The notes beneath the pieces are model-generated. The model searched no databases and was not told the DNA's origin. It worked only from the letters and a program-made list of their open reading frames with translations. 64,000 bases of DNA from Himantopus leucocephalus (taxonomy: Eukaryota > Chordata > Aves > Charadriiformes > Recurvirostridae). This document shows positions 48,081 through 61,638 of this stretch, in pieces. The stretch is taken from contig RSEF01000001.1 in NCBI GenBank assembly GCA_003993805.1, forward strand, positions 65,819,017-65,883,016. Reading direction: 5' to 3'. The position numbers and the translations under genes were made by a program. The stretch's first letter is position 1, and each line of letters opens with the position of its first letter.

Positions 48081-50966
48081 ATACTGTGTCTACAGGGGCT
48101 TTGGGTGAACCTGAACCTGTTTTGTTGGGGTGAGAGGCTTTAGATTTCATTATTAAGAATCTGATATGTTACTGTGTCTGAGTGCAAGGCCTTGGAGTTA
48201 TCTGAAATTCTCATTAAGACAAGAAGCTAGGAAAAGTATAAATTCCTCCACTAGTAAAGTTACTAAAAATACTATAATTAAATTATCTAAGTCTTAAACC
48301 CAGTAAAATATATTGAGAAAGTGTGGTAGAGGTATAAGTACAGTGTTCTGAGTGTACCAAAGGGACTAACGGCACTTTCTCTGCAGATCTTGAGCTGAAA
48401 TATTTGGACTAGTTAATGTAGCTGATGTAAAAAAGCATGTTGCGTTTGCCCTACTCTTGATTCATACGCTGTGATCCTTAATAAATTTTGATGTTGCACA
48501 CAGTGGAGCTGTTGCTTTCAGAGAAAGCAAGGAAAGTGAGCAGGCAAGCAAGAAAGAAAAGGACCTAAAGAATGAACAAACAAGTTCTTTCATAAGGTAT
48601 TTCTCAATTGAGATTATTTCTTATTAGGCTTAAGTTGTTCAGGTTCATCATGTACCATGTCTGGCAGCAGTCCTGTAAGTGGGGTTTTGAAAAACGGAGA
48701 CAGCTCTGTCTGGTGTTAAAAGCATAAGCGCACTTCGAAAATGTGTTTTCTGGAATGTATTGCTGAGTACATTTCATGAAAGAAATTCTATTATTGATAT
48801 TTTAGAATACGTAGAAGAGAGACTTGTTTTACAGCCTGATACCATAATATACAGCTGGGGATCTTACTTTGCTCAAAGAGATGAAAAAAAACCCCCAAAA
48901 CCTAAAATGCGATCATGACTCATAACATTTCCGTGAAATACTGAAAAAGATACTGGACCGCTTTCTTGTTGTGTTGGTTTTTTCACATCAGTAGACTTAA
49001 GCCCATGTACCCTGGTGACGCGATCCGAGCAGACGGGTGCCGGTGAAAGACGCTTGGCTGGCAGAAATCCCTTGCTCAGAGGGGAAGAGCTGGAGCAAAC
49101 GCTGTCCTGCTGCTCCGCTAATCCTGCTTTGGGATGCCGCCTCTGACAGTGACTCCGCTGACAGCGATCGCTCGCCGTTTGGCCTCTTATACAAGGTCAC
49201 CGGCAAGGCTGTGCACTCCTGATAGGGTTTGAGATGTGGAGCCCATCCACCTGAGGATCGTGTAGGCCACCAGGCAGGTGGCATGGAGTAAAATGTATTT
49301 ATTGAGATTAGTTCGAACCTTTCACTTCCCTGAGGCTCTTTTTGGGGGGAAAAATAGCAGTTGAATGTGGGGAAAGGTATCAGAAGTCAGCCTTTAGTAG
49401 TGGGATGGTTTGTTGAGCAAGGCACAGCTGTGATGTGTTGCACTGTTTGGGAGGGAGATGCAGGCAGCAATTTCTAAGATGCTACTGTCCTCGTTTCCTC
49501 TAGGAGTCACATCGGCTTTCCGTTTCGATTTCCTCATCTCCTAAAAGCAGATGAATAGTGCTGTTTCACTGCTTGCTGCCCAAGATTTAATTAATAAACG
49601 GCTGCACTGTGCTTTGAGCATGCTCGTTTGCTCTGTAAATAGACAGTGATGTTATTTTGTCCATACGTGCGAGTGTCTGAAGCCTTGTTCCAATACGGAG
49701 TGCTCGTACTGGTAGCATGCTGTGCCCTGGCTAAGGAGCATCGCCTCCCCCACAGCGCGCTTGCTGTTTGTCAGGGTTGCAGAGTATGGTCTGAGCACAG
49801 GCAGGTGGATGCTTAGCAGGATCTGTTGACACCACTGGAGTTAAGATAGTTGACACCTGCCGAGTGTTGTTCCCTGTTTCTAAATACTGGTCACTGTGAT
49901 CTGAAGTAGCTGAGGGAGGGAAGAGAAAGTCTTGAATATTAGAAGCCGAGAGATGTGTTTGGCATGCGTTCCCTCCTTATGTAGGGGCGAGGTTTTGCAG
50001 CCTGGATGTCACTGACGAAATCCCAAGTACTTCAGCTGGGCTGCTGAGTTTTACCCCTGCAACTGGGATGTGATGTTTTCAGGAGAATTTAAGTACCGTC
50101 TTCAAAATTCAGTTAAACTTTTAGGAATAGCCTTTATAAATTAAGGCTTCTAGGTGCCTTAACTGCTTTTCAGCATGGGTTGTGAGACTCTAAACTCTGG
50201 TCCTGTTGAAAAATATGTTCCCAGGCAACACATCTGTTTGTGTTTCAAGATTAATCCAAACATATATTTACAGAGTGCTGCCATGCTTTTCAATCACATT
50301 TGCATTTTTGTATCTAAAAATACATGATTTCACATGTGCAATTATTCCACGGAGGCCATTTGCAGTAATTACGTGTAGACTTACAAAAGTCCTGTCTGTG
50401 AAGCACAGAGTCAAGTTAGTAGGAGGTTGGCATGCCCTCTGGGGTGCCGTTATTACTTTACCAGCCATGAATGGTGAAGAATTTGCTCCCCGTTGTATAT
50501 TTGACAATGAAACCCTTCTTAAATTCTTCCTCAGCGCCAAGGACAAGGCTGTCTTTTAATAAAAAATGTGTTTCTACCCATGTCTATATTTATTTCTTGC
50601 AGGAATGCACATGCTGCTCCAAGAGCCACCCACATCCTTCTTGTATACAGGGTGTATTAGCATTTGCAGCCTGTCCCAGTGCAAACATGGGAAGGGGGAA
50701 AAATCTAACTTAATCTTTAGTGTTAGTTGCCTTCTCCATCTCTAGAATTACTTGGAGATTATCTTGATCACTCATTCAATTAAAATCTGTTGTATTACCT
50801 TTTCCAGAAATACGTGCCATGTAGATAAGACCATAGTTATGTTGTTACTTTAAAAACCTCTATACCAAATATTTGGGTTAAGAGGAAGAAAAGAATGGTT
50901 TTGGTTTTGACATGCAAATTGGTTTGTCCCTTGAGTTCTGCTTTTTGTTCTGGTCTCCCAAAGTAG

Positions 50967-51058
50967 GATAGCACTTGAGCATGAGCTTAATTTTAAGCAT
51001 GTGCTGAAATCTTCGGGAATTCAAGGGGATGGGGCATGTGCTTAATGCTTTTTTGAAC
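50967..51058. repeat. Degraded palindromic (MITE-like) repeat, copy B
   Basis: Begins GATAGCACTTGAGCATGAGC and ends GGCATGTGCTTAATGCTTTT, two imperfect inverted arms of about 20 bases around a centre near 51015. Motifs such as TTAATTTTAAGCATGTGCT match the same family as the copies at 47976, 55769 and 56099. Confidence 0.6.
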
Positions 51059-52491
51059 AAGGTTGCTTTTCAGAGTTGAAGGCTTTGTAGGAAACCTGAT
51101 CCTTTAAACTAGCTCCTGTTTATGTACATTTCACTTTTATAGTATTATAAGTTTTTCCCTTCTTTCTTCAATATTCTTGATGCTACATCATGTAATGAAA
51201 ACAATAATGGTCATGCCACTTGCAATTACTGAAGTAGGTAGTGAAATTATTTTTTTCTGAAGGAACTAGGAAAATCACATAAATCACAGATTTACAAATG
51301 TTTTCCCAGGAGAGGTCCACAGTAGTTGGCTGCATAGAATGACAAAAGTTTTGTTTACCCGTAAAACGGTGGTCATCTCAGCAGGTCAGTGATGTTTTTC
51401 AAAGACATATTGTTGATTTTAAACTAGCTGGTAATTTATTCCTCGAACTCTGGCTTACAAAAATAAAGCATGGTAAATATTGATATATAAGACCGAAAAT
51501 AAAGGCCCTGCTGCCATTCAGTATGCACAATGCCCTCACCTTCCCTCTCCCACCAGATTCTCTCCATTGTTGGCTTGTGCATATCTCATAGGGCATGAGC
51601 TGACCTCCGCAATTATTTATGACGTTGTTCAGATAAGCCCTTTTTTCACAGGCAACACACATACACACACTCACAAGGGCTGTTATAATTTGAACTTATA
51701 CTGCAAGTTCAGCTATCACTTCCTCTGTTCCCACCCTGCCTTTTGGACAGATACCCAGTCACACGATGTGCTTGAAAAAAGGTTGCTGATTGAGGAAGGA
51801 TGCAGGAAGGATATGGTTTTGCAGTGATTGCATAAGTGCTGTGTAGGACCTGAAAGCCTTGGGTTTATATGAGGACGAGTTTAGATGTGAATTTCAAAGA
51901 TTGATTTCTTCTGATTTTTAAATAAGGTATAACTCCTGAGCAGTTTGCCTGCTTTAGAGAACTGTGGAGCAACCTGTGTTAATGTGGTCCTCAATGTTTT
52001 AACATGGACAAATTTATAATTTGTAATTGGCGCCATGGATTCCCTGCCTCCGTTCCATCAGAGATCTCAACCTTGTTTCAGAGAAATTGTCTCCAAAGCT
52101 TCTGTTTGAAATTGTCAGACACAATCATGTCTAAGCAAATGTACTTCCCATTAGAACCTTTTGGGAGTTTTGCCATTTGCCTCAGACGGAGAGTACTTAG
52201 GCTAATGCAGAGATCCTTCCAAAAGATGCTGTGTTTCCCCTCAGCGAAGTCCTAGTCTTCAGAGGACCTGAAGACCCTAAAACCTCATGTCACCCATTAC
52301 TGTAATGAGAGTGTATTTATTGCAATAAAATTAAGGCGCTGGGGCATGGAGGTTTGTATTTTAAAGCTTTGTTTTGGTCATTCCACGTTCTGCCAACATC
52401 TAACATCTGTATTTATTTTCTGAACTCTCCTTAATGGATTATATGCATCTGTTCAGTTCCAAGAATAATGCTTGATTTCCTGAATTTATAG

Positions 52492-52612
52492 GTTGCAATA
52501 AAATCCATTCGTAAGGACAAAATTAAGGACGAACAAGATATGGTTCACATCAGACGGGAGATTGAGATCATGTCATCCCTCAGCCACCCTCATATCATCA
52601 CCATATATGAAG
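52492..52612 (+). CDS. NUAK1: NUAK1 coding exon 2: kinase N-lobe with catalytic Lys and helix C
   Basis: 121 bases encoding residues 106-145 plus the first base of codon 146. The acceptor is TTTATAG at 52485-52491 and the donor is GTTAGT at 52613. The frame joins exon 1 in phase 0 to give GRV-VAIKS. Visible kinase features: the VAIK motif with ATP-anchoring lysine K109 (the equivalent of human K84), the basic [10 protein letters not shown] stretch, and helix C with its glutamate E128 in HIRREIEIM. These are followed by HPHII. Small conservative differences from human occur near S136 and T142. The polypyrimidine tract is weak, but the match to the family is exact enough to fix the borders. Confidence 0.97.
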
Positions 52613-55600
52613 GTTAGTGAATGCGATTCTCCTTCCTGACTGCTGTTACATTCTTGTAGACCTGTTGTTCATGTTTCTTGAGATCGTGCACCAAACAAAC
52701 TCTTACTCCTAGTGTAACCCATCCCTTACCAAAGGGACTGTTTTGAGCACTACCTTCCCTCTGAACCACCAGTGTTTCACAGATGCATAACCTGTTGCCT
52801 GGGGGAGCTTCTTCACATGTGACTTACGCGCTGTGTCCATGGCAGGTGGGAAATTGTTGCATGTATCATTTCATCTCCTTGCTCCCGTTGGACAGTTCAG
52901 TTTAATTTAACCCTCACTCACGCTCCAGCCTGATGTGTGCTTATGTCCCAAGCCTCTAAACCAGTCCTCGTATGCTTTATTTTTGCAGGACTGCACAAGA
53001 CCATTCTCATCTGCTCTAGGTCTTTGGTCCTCCCTTACCTGCTGGTCAGTCTTGCTGGTTCTGTCATTGCTGCTTTTTTTACCCTGCATCCCAGCATCCA
53101 CTTCCTATCCACCTCTGCACGCTTTCCTGTCAGTCTGTTCTCTGGCTTATGGTTCCTGTTTCCTCATCCTGTCTTCCCCCTCTAACTCCTTTCTTCCTGG
53201 GACCCAGCTGGGAAGCCTGCTAATTCCTGCCTCCGGGAGCTGCTCCCTAGTCCTACAGCAAGGAGCAGGAAGCCAGGGGCATTCCTCCCTGATTTGGCTG
53301 TTAGTTTGTTTATATATTTATAGAGTGTCACTCTGTAGTAAAATCTCCTCCTCCTTCCTTCCTTCCTCAAGTAACATCCCAGCTCTAGTTGGGATGTTCA
53401 GGCCGGGTACGTGCTAAAAGACACCGGCCGGCTGAGAGGGCTGCTGCCATGAGGAGGGCAGCCACATAGCAGATCCAGGCTGTGGGTTCCAGAGGTTCGG
53501 AGGGACCTGGGTTGGGCAGCCTCGTCCCCAGGGATCACCTCTTCCCCTACGTGCAGAACAGGCAGCCCGAATTTAGCCCTGTGTATTTACATACCCATGA
53601 GGTAAACGCGCAAGGTGATGATATGTATATGGCAGCTCTGCTCTGAGAGTTGATACGACTGATTAAAACGAGCTGGCTTGGAGTACTGTTACAATATCGC
53701 ATATTGAGTTATTCAAAAGCATGTTCTTGTACTTGAAAAGAGATGAATATCTGTCTTTTTATTGAATAAACTCATAACAGGATCTGGGAACAGAAAAGGG
53801 GAGGGATGCTGTGTCAGCATGTGGGTTGCAAATGGAACAAAAGTTATTTCAAATGTGCACGGGAACTCAGAAAGAAAAAAAGATTAAGCATGCTGTGGTC
53901 CTTTGACCAATTGCCCTTCTTGTCCTTACTTTAAATAGTTTTTACTGAGTTAAAACATTTGTAAAAGTTAAAAAGATTACAGCATTTTTAAGAAGCAGAC
54001 AATAAAGTCCCGTGGGAGCAAAACTTTCCCCTCTGGCCCCATGAAGGGTGGAGCAGTGCTTCTGCAGCGGAGCCAGTCAAGCTCCGTGATGGAGGGTTCA
54101 TCCTGTCTGCAGGGAGGCAAGTGCCTACGGCAGGTGATGTGGTCCTCTTGTGGTCCGACAGCCAGCAGCAGCGCTTTGCGGCGAAAAACCTGGAGGCAGT
54201 TTTTTCTCTCATTTGTGCGAAGTTTTCCATTCTGTTACTGGTTTGTTTCCTTTTCTTTTTCTACAAAGCAGAGCAGCCTTTAACGACTTCTTATGTTTAA
54301 TTCCTGGCCTGAGGGGATGGGCAGTGGAAGTCAGCTTCTTGGTTGGACTTGTGTCCATTGGAAGGAGTTACACAGAGCAGAGCTATAGCAGCTATACAGC
54401 CTGTCCAGCCTTTCCAAGCAGTCAGTCAGTATTTGGCTGTTAGCAGCCGACACTGTAACTTAGATACTGTAGCACTGGGAAGATGTGTGGTTGCACAGCT
54501 GAATCCAGAGGAGCAGTTACGTACTGCCCAGAGATCAGGATGTGAGCTCAGGGGTCCTTAAGCGTGTGCTTCACTTCACGCTGAAGTGTACTCGTAGTGA
54601 AGTTAAGGGACTGCATGTAGGACTGAAGTATTTGTATCCTCTTGAAGTTGGATTTTAAACACATGGCTATTCCTCTTGAGTGATGCTTAAAGAGCGATAA
54701 TACTGCTATCCTCTGACATGAAATGTTGAAGTTATTCAATCCTCAGGGATGGGCTTAATCTCACCAAATTTAAGCCATCCAGCATCTAGGCAGTTGGTGT
54801 ACTCTAGAAGTCTAGTTTCCCTCTCTATTCAAGAGAGATCAGCATCTACATAGGGTGGTTTGCTCCCTCCTGGGAGATATTTTTTCAGATAGGTGCGATA
54901 AATAACATACTGGAGGCTCCTGTTGGCTATAGGTGGAGTCTAGCTAACTAACTTAGATCAGATGCTTAACTTTTAAACTGAAGCCACCCTACAGATTTTT
55001 TTTCTCCTCTCTCACTAATTTTTACTGTAGGTTTTCAGACTGCCACTGCATGTCTGATAGTGCTTTCTGTAGGTGCCAGGTTGCACAGATCTACCTAGCA
55101 TGGACAGTGCTGTATCTCCCCGTAATATCTTTGAAAGCTCTTTGTATTGCATTTACAAACATGTGTTTTCCTTAAGTAGGATCCTTGTTTAGGTATCCTT
55201 TTGACCTGCCTGCTTAAAAGCAATTAACCTCTGAATTTGTCAACTTCATGTAAACACAAGCTTATCTTTTTTTTTTTTTTTTATACTGAGCAAATTCAGA
55301 TGTGTGGAAACAAAGCTTTCCAGTTTAGAGATATTTTTTGTAACCTAATCAAAAGGCACGTACCTTGCCCGTTGCTGCGAGGCAGACGTACAGTTGTGAC
55401 TCCAAAGAAATTCCATCCTCTCAGCAGGGCTGTAATTGGCAATCTGTCGAGTGCGGCTGCGAGGGAAGTGCTCTTTCAAGTGACTTTAAACTCCTTGAAA
55501 GGGACTGGATAAATGAAGCTGGCTTTGCTAGCAGTGTTCTGATTTCAGCACATAAATTTTAATTTATAGAATAATGCCTCTGTCCATTCATCTGTCTGTC

Positions 55601-55768
55601 TCCACCCCCACCCCACCTTCCCCTGCCCTATTTCTTTTTTGCCTTGAAAACTCCAGGATTTGATAATAAAGCCTTTGAGAGCTAACATATTTTTCTAGGG
55701 GTAGCCTGAGTGCAAAATCTATCCCATCTGGCAATACTTTATAAAAGTTAAACCAGGGAAAGAGCATC

Positions 55769-55832
55769 AGGCCTGATTCTGCAAACATTTAAACATGTGT
55801 TGGACCAATCATGAGAGTGAAGTTACGCTTGG
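55769..55832. repeat. Palindromic repeat family, left-arm piece (copy C)
   Basis: GGCCTGATTCTGCAAACATT and AAACATGTGTTGG, then GAGTGAAGTTACG, correspond to the outer left arm and the AAGTTA segment of the palindromic family seen at 47976-48080. About 270 bases downstream lies a right-arm piece in inverted orientation, so the two may bound one composite element. Confidence 0.5.
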
Positions 55833-56098
55833 TACATTCAGGAGTGAGTTCTTGAGTCTTTGTAGTGTGAAATACTGTGCCTATGTGAGTGTTTCTGTGC
55901 TGGAAGAGTTGTCCTTGGTCAACATAACCGTACAGAAAAGTCCACTCTTTTGCAAAATGCACTTGAACAGATTATTAGCTAACATGTTTGTACAAATAGC
56001 TTAATGAAGATATTCCCTGAGGAATTAATAAATATTAGGATCGCAATTTGGTGTCCATGGAACATGATGGCATTAATGTGAACGAGTAACTGAAGGAG

Positions 56099-56134
56099 AG
56101 CACGTGCTGAAGTGCTTTGCTGGATTGGGACCAG
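56099..56134. repeat. Palindromic repeat family, right-arm piece (copy D)
   Basis: AGCACGTGCTGAAGTGCTTT followed by GCTGGATTGGGACC aligns without gaps to the right end of the copy at 48051-48082. Its reverse complement resembles the left arm at 55769. Confidence 0.55.
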
Positions 56135-57775
56135 GATGCTTAAAACAGCGCTGGACCCTTTGCAGCAACAAAGCACAAAAAATTTTTTTTGGGTTGCATT
56201 TTTGGTACTCTTAAGAAAAACCACAGAGATTCTTTGTCATGTATCTACCAGTTCACAATGAGCTGAGCTAGGTTGCACGCTTTGGTTAATCAGCAGACTG
56301 GTTCATCTCTTCTGTACTTTCAAATCCCAAAGGCAATGGAAGAAGATCTGACCGCGTTTAATAGTGTTTCGTGATGCTCGCCTTACTTACCAAATACAGG
56401 TTCAATCTCACACTTTGTGCCAGACTCATGCAACAAAAAGCAAATGCACGCTTGGTGTTCCAGGCACACGTAGGCCTGTCTCCAATGCCGGGCTCTTTGA
56501 GTTGTGTCAGTCAAGTCACCATGTCAGCAAAAGCAGCCGCCTTCCGAAAATCTGCCTGGGTGGCATTGGGCAAGGTGCGCGGGTGTGAGCCATTGCTGAC
56601 AAACTGCGTCCCCCAGCAATGCTGGCTCAGGGAAATGTCCCACGCTGTTGGCTGCAGTGTGCACCCCTGGATGGGTCCGGCAGCCGGGGACCGAGGCTGC
56701 AGCTCACGCCTCCTGTGGGTTTGTGCGTGGGCAGAAGAGTTATGTGTCTCAGGCTGACAGGGCTGGGGAGGCAGTCCCAGCCTCTGCTATCTCCTGGTTT
56801 TCAGACGTAATCAAAACAAACTTTGGTGCCTAATGACTTCATCTCTTCTGTGTGCAAAACACCTGAAAAAGTCAACAGTCCCAAACATCACGTGGACAAC
56901 TGGGCTTTAAACAAGAACGATGAAAGTTGGAAAGCTGGAATGATATTTCTTTTTTTTTATTTAGCCAAGACAAAGTACTTCAGCAGTGACACTATTTATC
57001 CACATTTCTAATTGGTTTCCTCTAATTATGTAGGCTTTTGACCTTCGAGTGCTTTATTCCCATTGTTTTCAGTTGATAACGTCCAAGAACATAAAGTAAT
57101 ATTTCAAGAGTCTGGCGATAGTAATGAAACAAGTATAAACAAACTTAACTCTTTAGTTACCGTACCCCACCTTTATGAATTTCCTGTCATTCAGGGTGAT
57201 CGCCTAAACAACACTTTGTCGGACATGACATGAACTCAAATGTGTGAGATCACTGGCAGGTTCAATTCAGATGTCAAAATGCTTGCAAGCAACAATGACG
57301 TTTATTTCTGTTTCCATTTATACAGTCCTCCCACTGCAATGTAAATGTTAGCTTGTCTACAGTTCCTCAGTAGTTTGTAATCATAAAAAAAAAGGGGGGG
57401 GAACTAGTTCTTACATTCTTTGCTGAAACAAAAGACAATTAATGTAACATGCTCTTATGGCCAAATTAGCAACTCTCATTTTTCCTTCCTTTTTAAAGAT
57501 GCATCAAAATCTGCGTATCGTCAATCTCATTTTCTGAGAAACAACCTCAGCAAGGATAATGGTTCTTACTCTGATTTAATCTCCTCACTGGGGAGTAAAT
57601 TCTAGCATGCTGTCTGATTTAAAATGATTATTGCAGGATCTTAGCTACATTCCTTTAATTTAAGAAGAGATGCAATTCAGCTGAATAAGGCCATAATTCA
57701 GGAAAACAATTTAACACAGCTTAGCTTTAAAACACATACTTTATATCTTGCTATCTTCAATTATAATTAAGCTTA

Positions 57776-57791
57776 TGCATAAATTTATGCA
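57776..57791. promoter_or_regulatory. Perfect 16-bp palindrome TGCATAAATTTATGCA (POU-like half sites)
   Basis: The 16 bases equal their own reverse complement. Each half (TATGCATAAAT type) resembles a POU-domain recognition sequence (Pit-1/Oct family). It lies within a 100-base AT-rich stretch with TAATTATAATTAAG just upstream. Chance palindromes occur more often in AT-rich DNA, so a role is only suggested. Confidence 0.35.
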
Positions 57792-60700
57792 CATGCATAC
57801 AAATGGTTTTCTACATTGGACCTTGGATATTTTCATGTCTGCTGTATGCTCTATTAAAAAAATCATCATCATAATAACAATAAAATTAAAAAACAAATAA
57901 AAAATACACCAAAGGTCTGTAAAGCTTTCAAAGTAGTCAAGAACACAGAAGACACATCAGGCTGAATTTCTAAGGTAAAAAACATTTTTCAGTACTCTCA
58001 TGTCTTTTTGAAGAATAATTTGTGCCTTATTACACAAGTGAGGTAATTGGGTCATACATGACTTTTCTGAATGAAAAGGTTATTCTAGTCTGCATCTCCA
58101 AAATTAAAAACAAACTTGCTTGTTCTTTTGATTTGGCTGACCTTTAATAAAAGAGCATTTTGTAGCAGTGGAAAGGTACTTCTGTCTGCGGCTGTTAGGA
58201 GAGTAATAAAAATACCGCTGAATGGAAAGACACCAGATGGAAGGAATGTCAACATACTGGAACTAATTTAGGAGATTGCTCTGATAGAGAGCAAAGGCAT
58301 GAGGAGAATTCAAATGGTTCCAGTGCGAAGAGATTGGCCGCCCCTCTTAAACTAACAAACTAAAATCCTTACCCCAGGGTTACATGTAAACCAAATGGAA
58401 TCAACCCACAAGGAGGTAGTCCATTAAGGGGGGGGGGGGGAAATCCAACTCCCTCGGCACTCTCTCTGACTTTAGCATCCTGTAAGCTTGGAGGAATGGC
58501 AAAAGCGTTGTGCTTTCTTTTGCTTTTTGAATTCAGTAGTAAGTAAGTCCAAAGCAAACTGTCCTAATAGAGAGGTGTACAATGTACTATTAAATCTTTT
58601 TGCCTGGTGTTTGCAAAACCGTGCCCGTGTGGGCTTTCAACACTTTTAGGGTGAAGGCCGTCTTCGGGAGCATTTAAGATGGGTAGCGAGTATGTTCATC
58701 CAGTGTCAAATTTGTCCCATGGAATTTCGGCCGTGATGATTCTGATGTAGCTAAAGGGAAGAATTTAGCAGTAGGATTGAAAAGAAGAGTGCTGATCAGC
58801 AAGAGGTCCCTACGCAACCAGTGCTGTTTGGAAAATGGAAAGCTGTAGATAGAAACTGAGTTCATTATTTCACGGCCTCTAAATATAAATAAGTGGAGAG
58901 ATTATATCCAAGAATTATTGCTATAGTAGAACAGCCTGTGAAAGAGACAGATTGTTGATGTTACAAAATGTACTTTGTCTCAGATATGTCTTTGGTAGTG
59001 AGAAATGAAGTTCTTTCCCAGTTTCACATTTATATTCTTCAATGAGCTCTGAAGCCAGCAGATTTGGTTTCAATTATCAGCCTAGAAGTATAGAACTGTC
59101 TTCCTTTTTTTTTTTTTTTTTTTCTAAATAACCAAACAAACACGGTAGAATTAAGGGGGGAGTTTAAAGAAAAGCTGTAAGAAATCTTTCTTTGACCACT
59201 GCATCTTGAGCACCCATTGCTGCTTTGGGGGAGTAGCTGCTCTTATGCTCTGCTAAGGCTCTTGGGGTGAACAGACCAAGCCCAACCAAGCTTGGAAAAT
59301 GCTGTTTCTCCATGTTGGTGTCCCCCATGTCTTAGTACATGAACACAATACTCTTGCATGTTGTTCCTCGCACCTTGTGCTACATCCCATTCCTGCTCCC
59401 TGGTTCCTGATGTGCTCTCACAGTGCCGTCCCTCCTTCCTCCCCTGTGGCCAGGTGAAAGTGTAGCCATCTCAGAAGTCAATACTTCACCCTGCAGCCTC
59501 TGTCTGCAAAGGAGTGCTAGCATTTTGCAGCCACTACCCTGCACCCCTTGATTGCTATGGCTGAGATAGTGCAGTATCCCTCCCAGCACACCGGCGTCTT
59601 GCTGCAGCTCTCCCAGCGTAACTCAGGTTGCAGAGTGCTGGAAATAAACACAATGGCTCAGAAATAAATGACACACAGCTCGTAGCAAGCATTTCTCCTG
59701 TTGCTGTCTCCTCTAATACGTGGAGCTTATGCCTCATATCTAAGCAACCCCTGTCTCTTGATTTGTGATTGACAGAACATCTCTCTACCCATCTATCTGG
59801 GTGTTGATACTGACAGTTCTGCACTTATCTTATTTGGCCAGCTCTGTTTGCAGAGTGTCGATGGTTTGAAAGAAGCAAGAGCAGCCCCACCTTTCTTATA
59901 CATAGCCTTCCTCCTTCCCTTGACCTTGGTCAGGGTTGAGGAGTAGGCTTGTACGACACGGCCATCCCATCAGTAGCAAGCTGCAGGGCATTCCTGGGGT
60001 GCAGTATCCTGTGGGAGCCGTGCTTCTCCGTCAGCAGTAGCTGCAGCCGGGGTTCAGGCACACTTCTAGGCGGGGGTGAGTTTCGGAATGAATATGCAGT
60101 AGGATGGCAGGTAATAAATCATCCACAACAAAAACAAAGAGTGAACCAAGCAGTCCCAGAAGCTATATGGAGGCAATCCGTCCGTCATCAGCCTGCAGGT
60201 TACGGCCCAGGTGTTAACAGGGCAGTATATTTATTACCTCATTATTATTTGCAGTAAGTCAATCCAGCCTTTAATTAATGCCCTTCTCTCTTCTTCCAGC
60301 CGTTGGCCACAATGCTTTCTTGGAGCGTATGTTTATAAAACTGCACACTGTGCTCAGAAGGGAAATTCAGAAGTGTCTGTATGAAGCCTGCCTGGCATCC
60401 TGACTGCTGCTGTGAAAATTCGTGGTGTACATGGCTGATAGTCTGAGACTTGCCAGAATACCACCTTGTCACGTGCCTGATTGTTTTGACCACTACATTC
60501 CTCTTTAAGATTGTGTGTGTGTAGACATAAATCCTACTGCCTTTCCATTCCCTATTCCTTCTGTGGCAGCTCCCATTTAAGACGTTTTTGTCTGCTGTTC
60601 AGTTCCCTCTCCACAGGAAAATAGCTGCTTGCCCTCTCATGAGATTCAGCTGATACAATGGAGATGCTCTAAACTGAAATGATGCAGTTGTAAAAAAATA

Positions 60701-61616
60701 CCTCTTGCCTCCCTGGAAAAAAAAAGATTCTCCATTCACCTCCTCTCCTTGGTGAAGAGATAAATTGCTGTTCAATTCTGTAATCGCTCAGCTATGATGA
60801 TGCCGAGGAGGCCTCTGCAATGTCATTCATCTAAGGCCAAGGGTAGTGTTCTACTCATAATGCTCCCTCGTGAAGAAGAAGATGTGCCCGTTTGACCTGA
60901 GTGTGCTGGCAAACTGAAACTTGCATACGCGTTACTGGGGTGCTTCTATTCTCATTGACTGTAGTGCAGTTTTCTGACAAAAATTAAAAATTTGAAACAG
61001 CGATTTATGCTTTCCTAAGTTCAGTTTTGAGGTATTGTCTCAGTTTCCTAGAGGGCATAAGAGAAAATTTGAAACGGAAAGTACCTTTAAATGCACATTC
61101 CTCCAAACTAAGTGCTTTCCGCTTCATTTCTGTAGAAGTGCAGCAAAATGTGTCTAGATCAGAACTTGTATTAAAATAGTAAATTTTAGTCCAGAAAAAT
61201 TAAATTTTGGAATTTAAAACTTTAGAACATAAAGGATGATTTGAGAAAGCTCTCATGACTGAGTGCTGAAGGCAAAACTTTAATAAAAACACCGTCTGGA
61301 AGAATGTTCCATCGCATCAGGGCTGTTATTGCTGTTATTGTCATCATCAGCACTGAACACCTGGTAGGGTATCAGCGATCGGGGGAACAGGAAGAGCCGA
61401 GGGCCCCTTCGCCCCCATCTGTGCCCCTCTGGGGAGGCAAACGTCCCCCTGAGCTCAGGGTGGTCATCGGCTGGTACCGCTTGGAGTGTGCACTTGCATG
61501 AGAATCCACTGAGATCAGTGGTGCCATGTGGGGACTTCATCTATATGTGCGTGATATAATAACCCCTAACTCATTAAATCAGCTGAGATTTGAGGCCGGG
61601 GAGGGGGGGGGGGGGG

Positions 61617-61638
61617 NNNNNNNNNNNNNNNNNNNNNN
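61617..61638. other. Assembly gap of 22 N inside a poly-G run
   Basis: 22 N flanked on the left by an uninterrupted G run from about 61603 and on the right by nine more G. The real sequence is probably a longer G-rich simple repeat that could not be resolved. Confidence 0.97.

Larger units (their letters stand above)
28571..52491 (+). other. NUAK1: NUAK1 intron 1 (about 23.9 kb)
   Basis: The intron is bounded by the donor GTAAGG at 28571 and the acceptor AG at 52490-52491. The first 250 bases are still CpG-island sequence with long C and G runs, including T-run/G-run at about 28832-28856. The remainder is unremarkable AT-moderate DNA. No open frame in it resembles a protein I know, and I see no CR1 copy. 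Old palindromic repeats are present near 31195-31292, 47976-48080 and 50967-51058. Candidate conserved patches lie at about 40200-40330 and 45395-45550. Confidence 0.9.
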
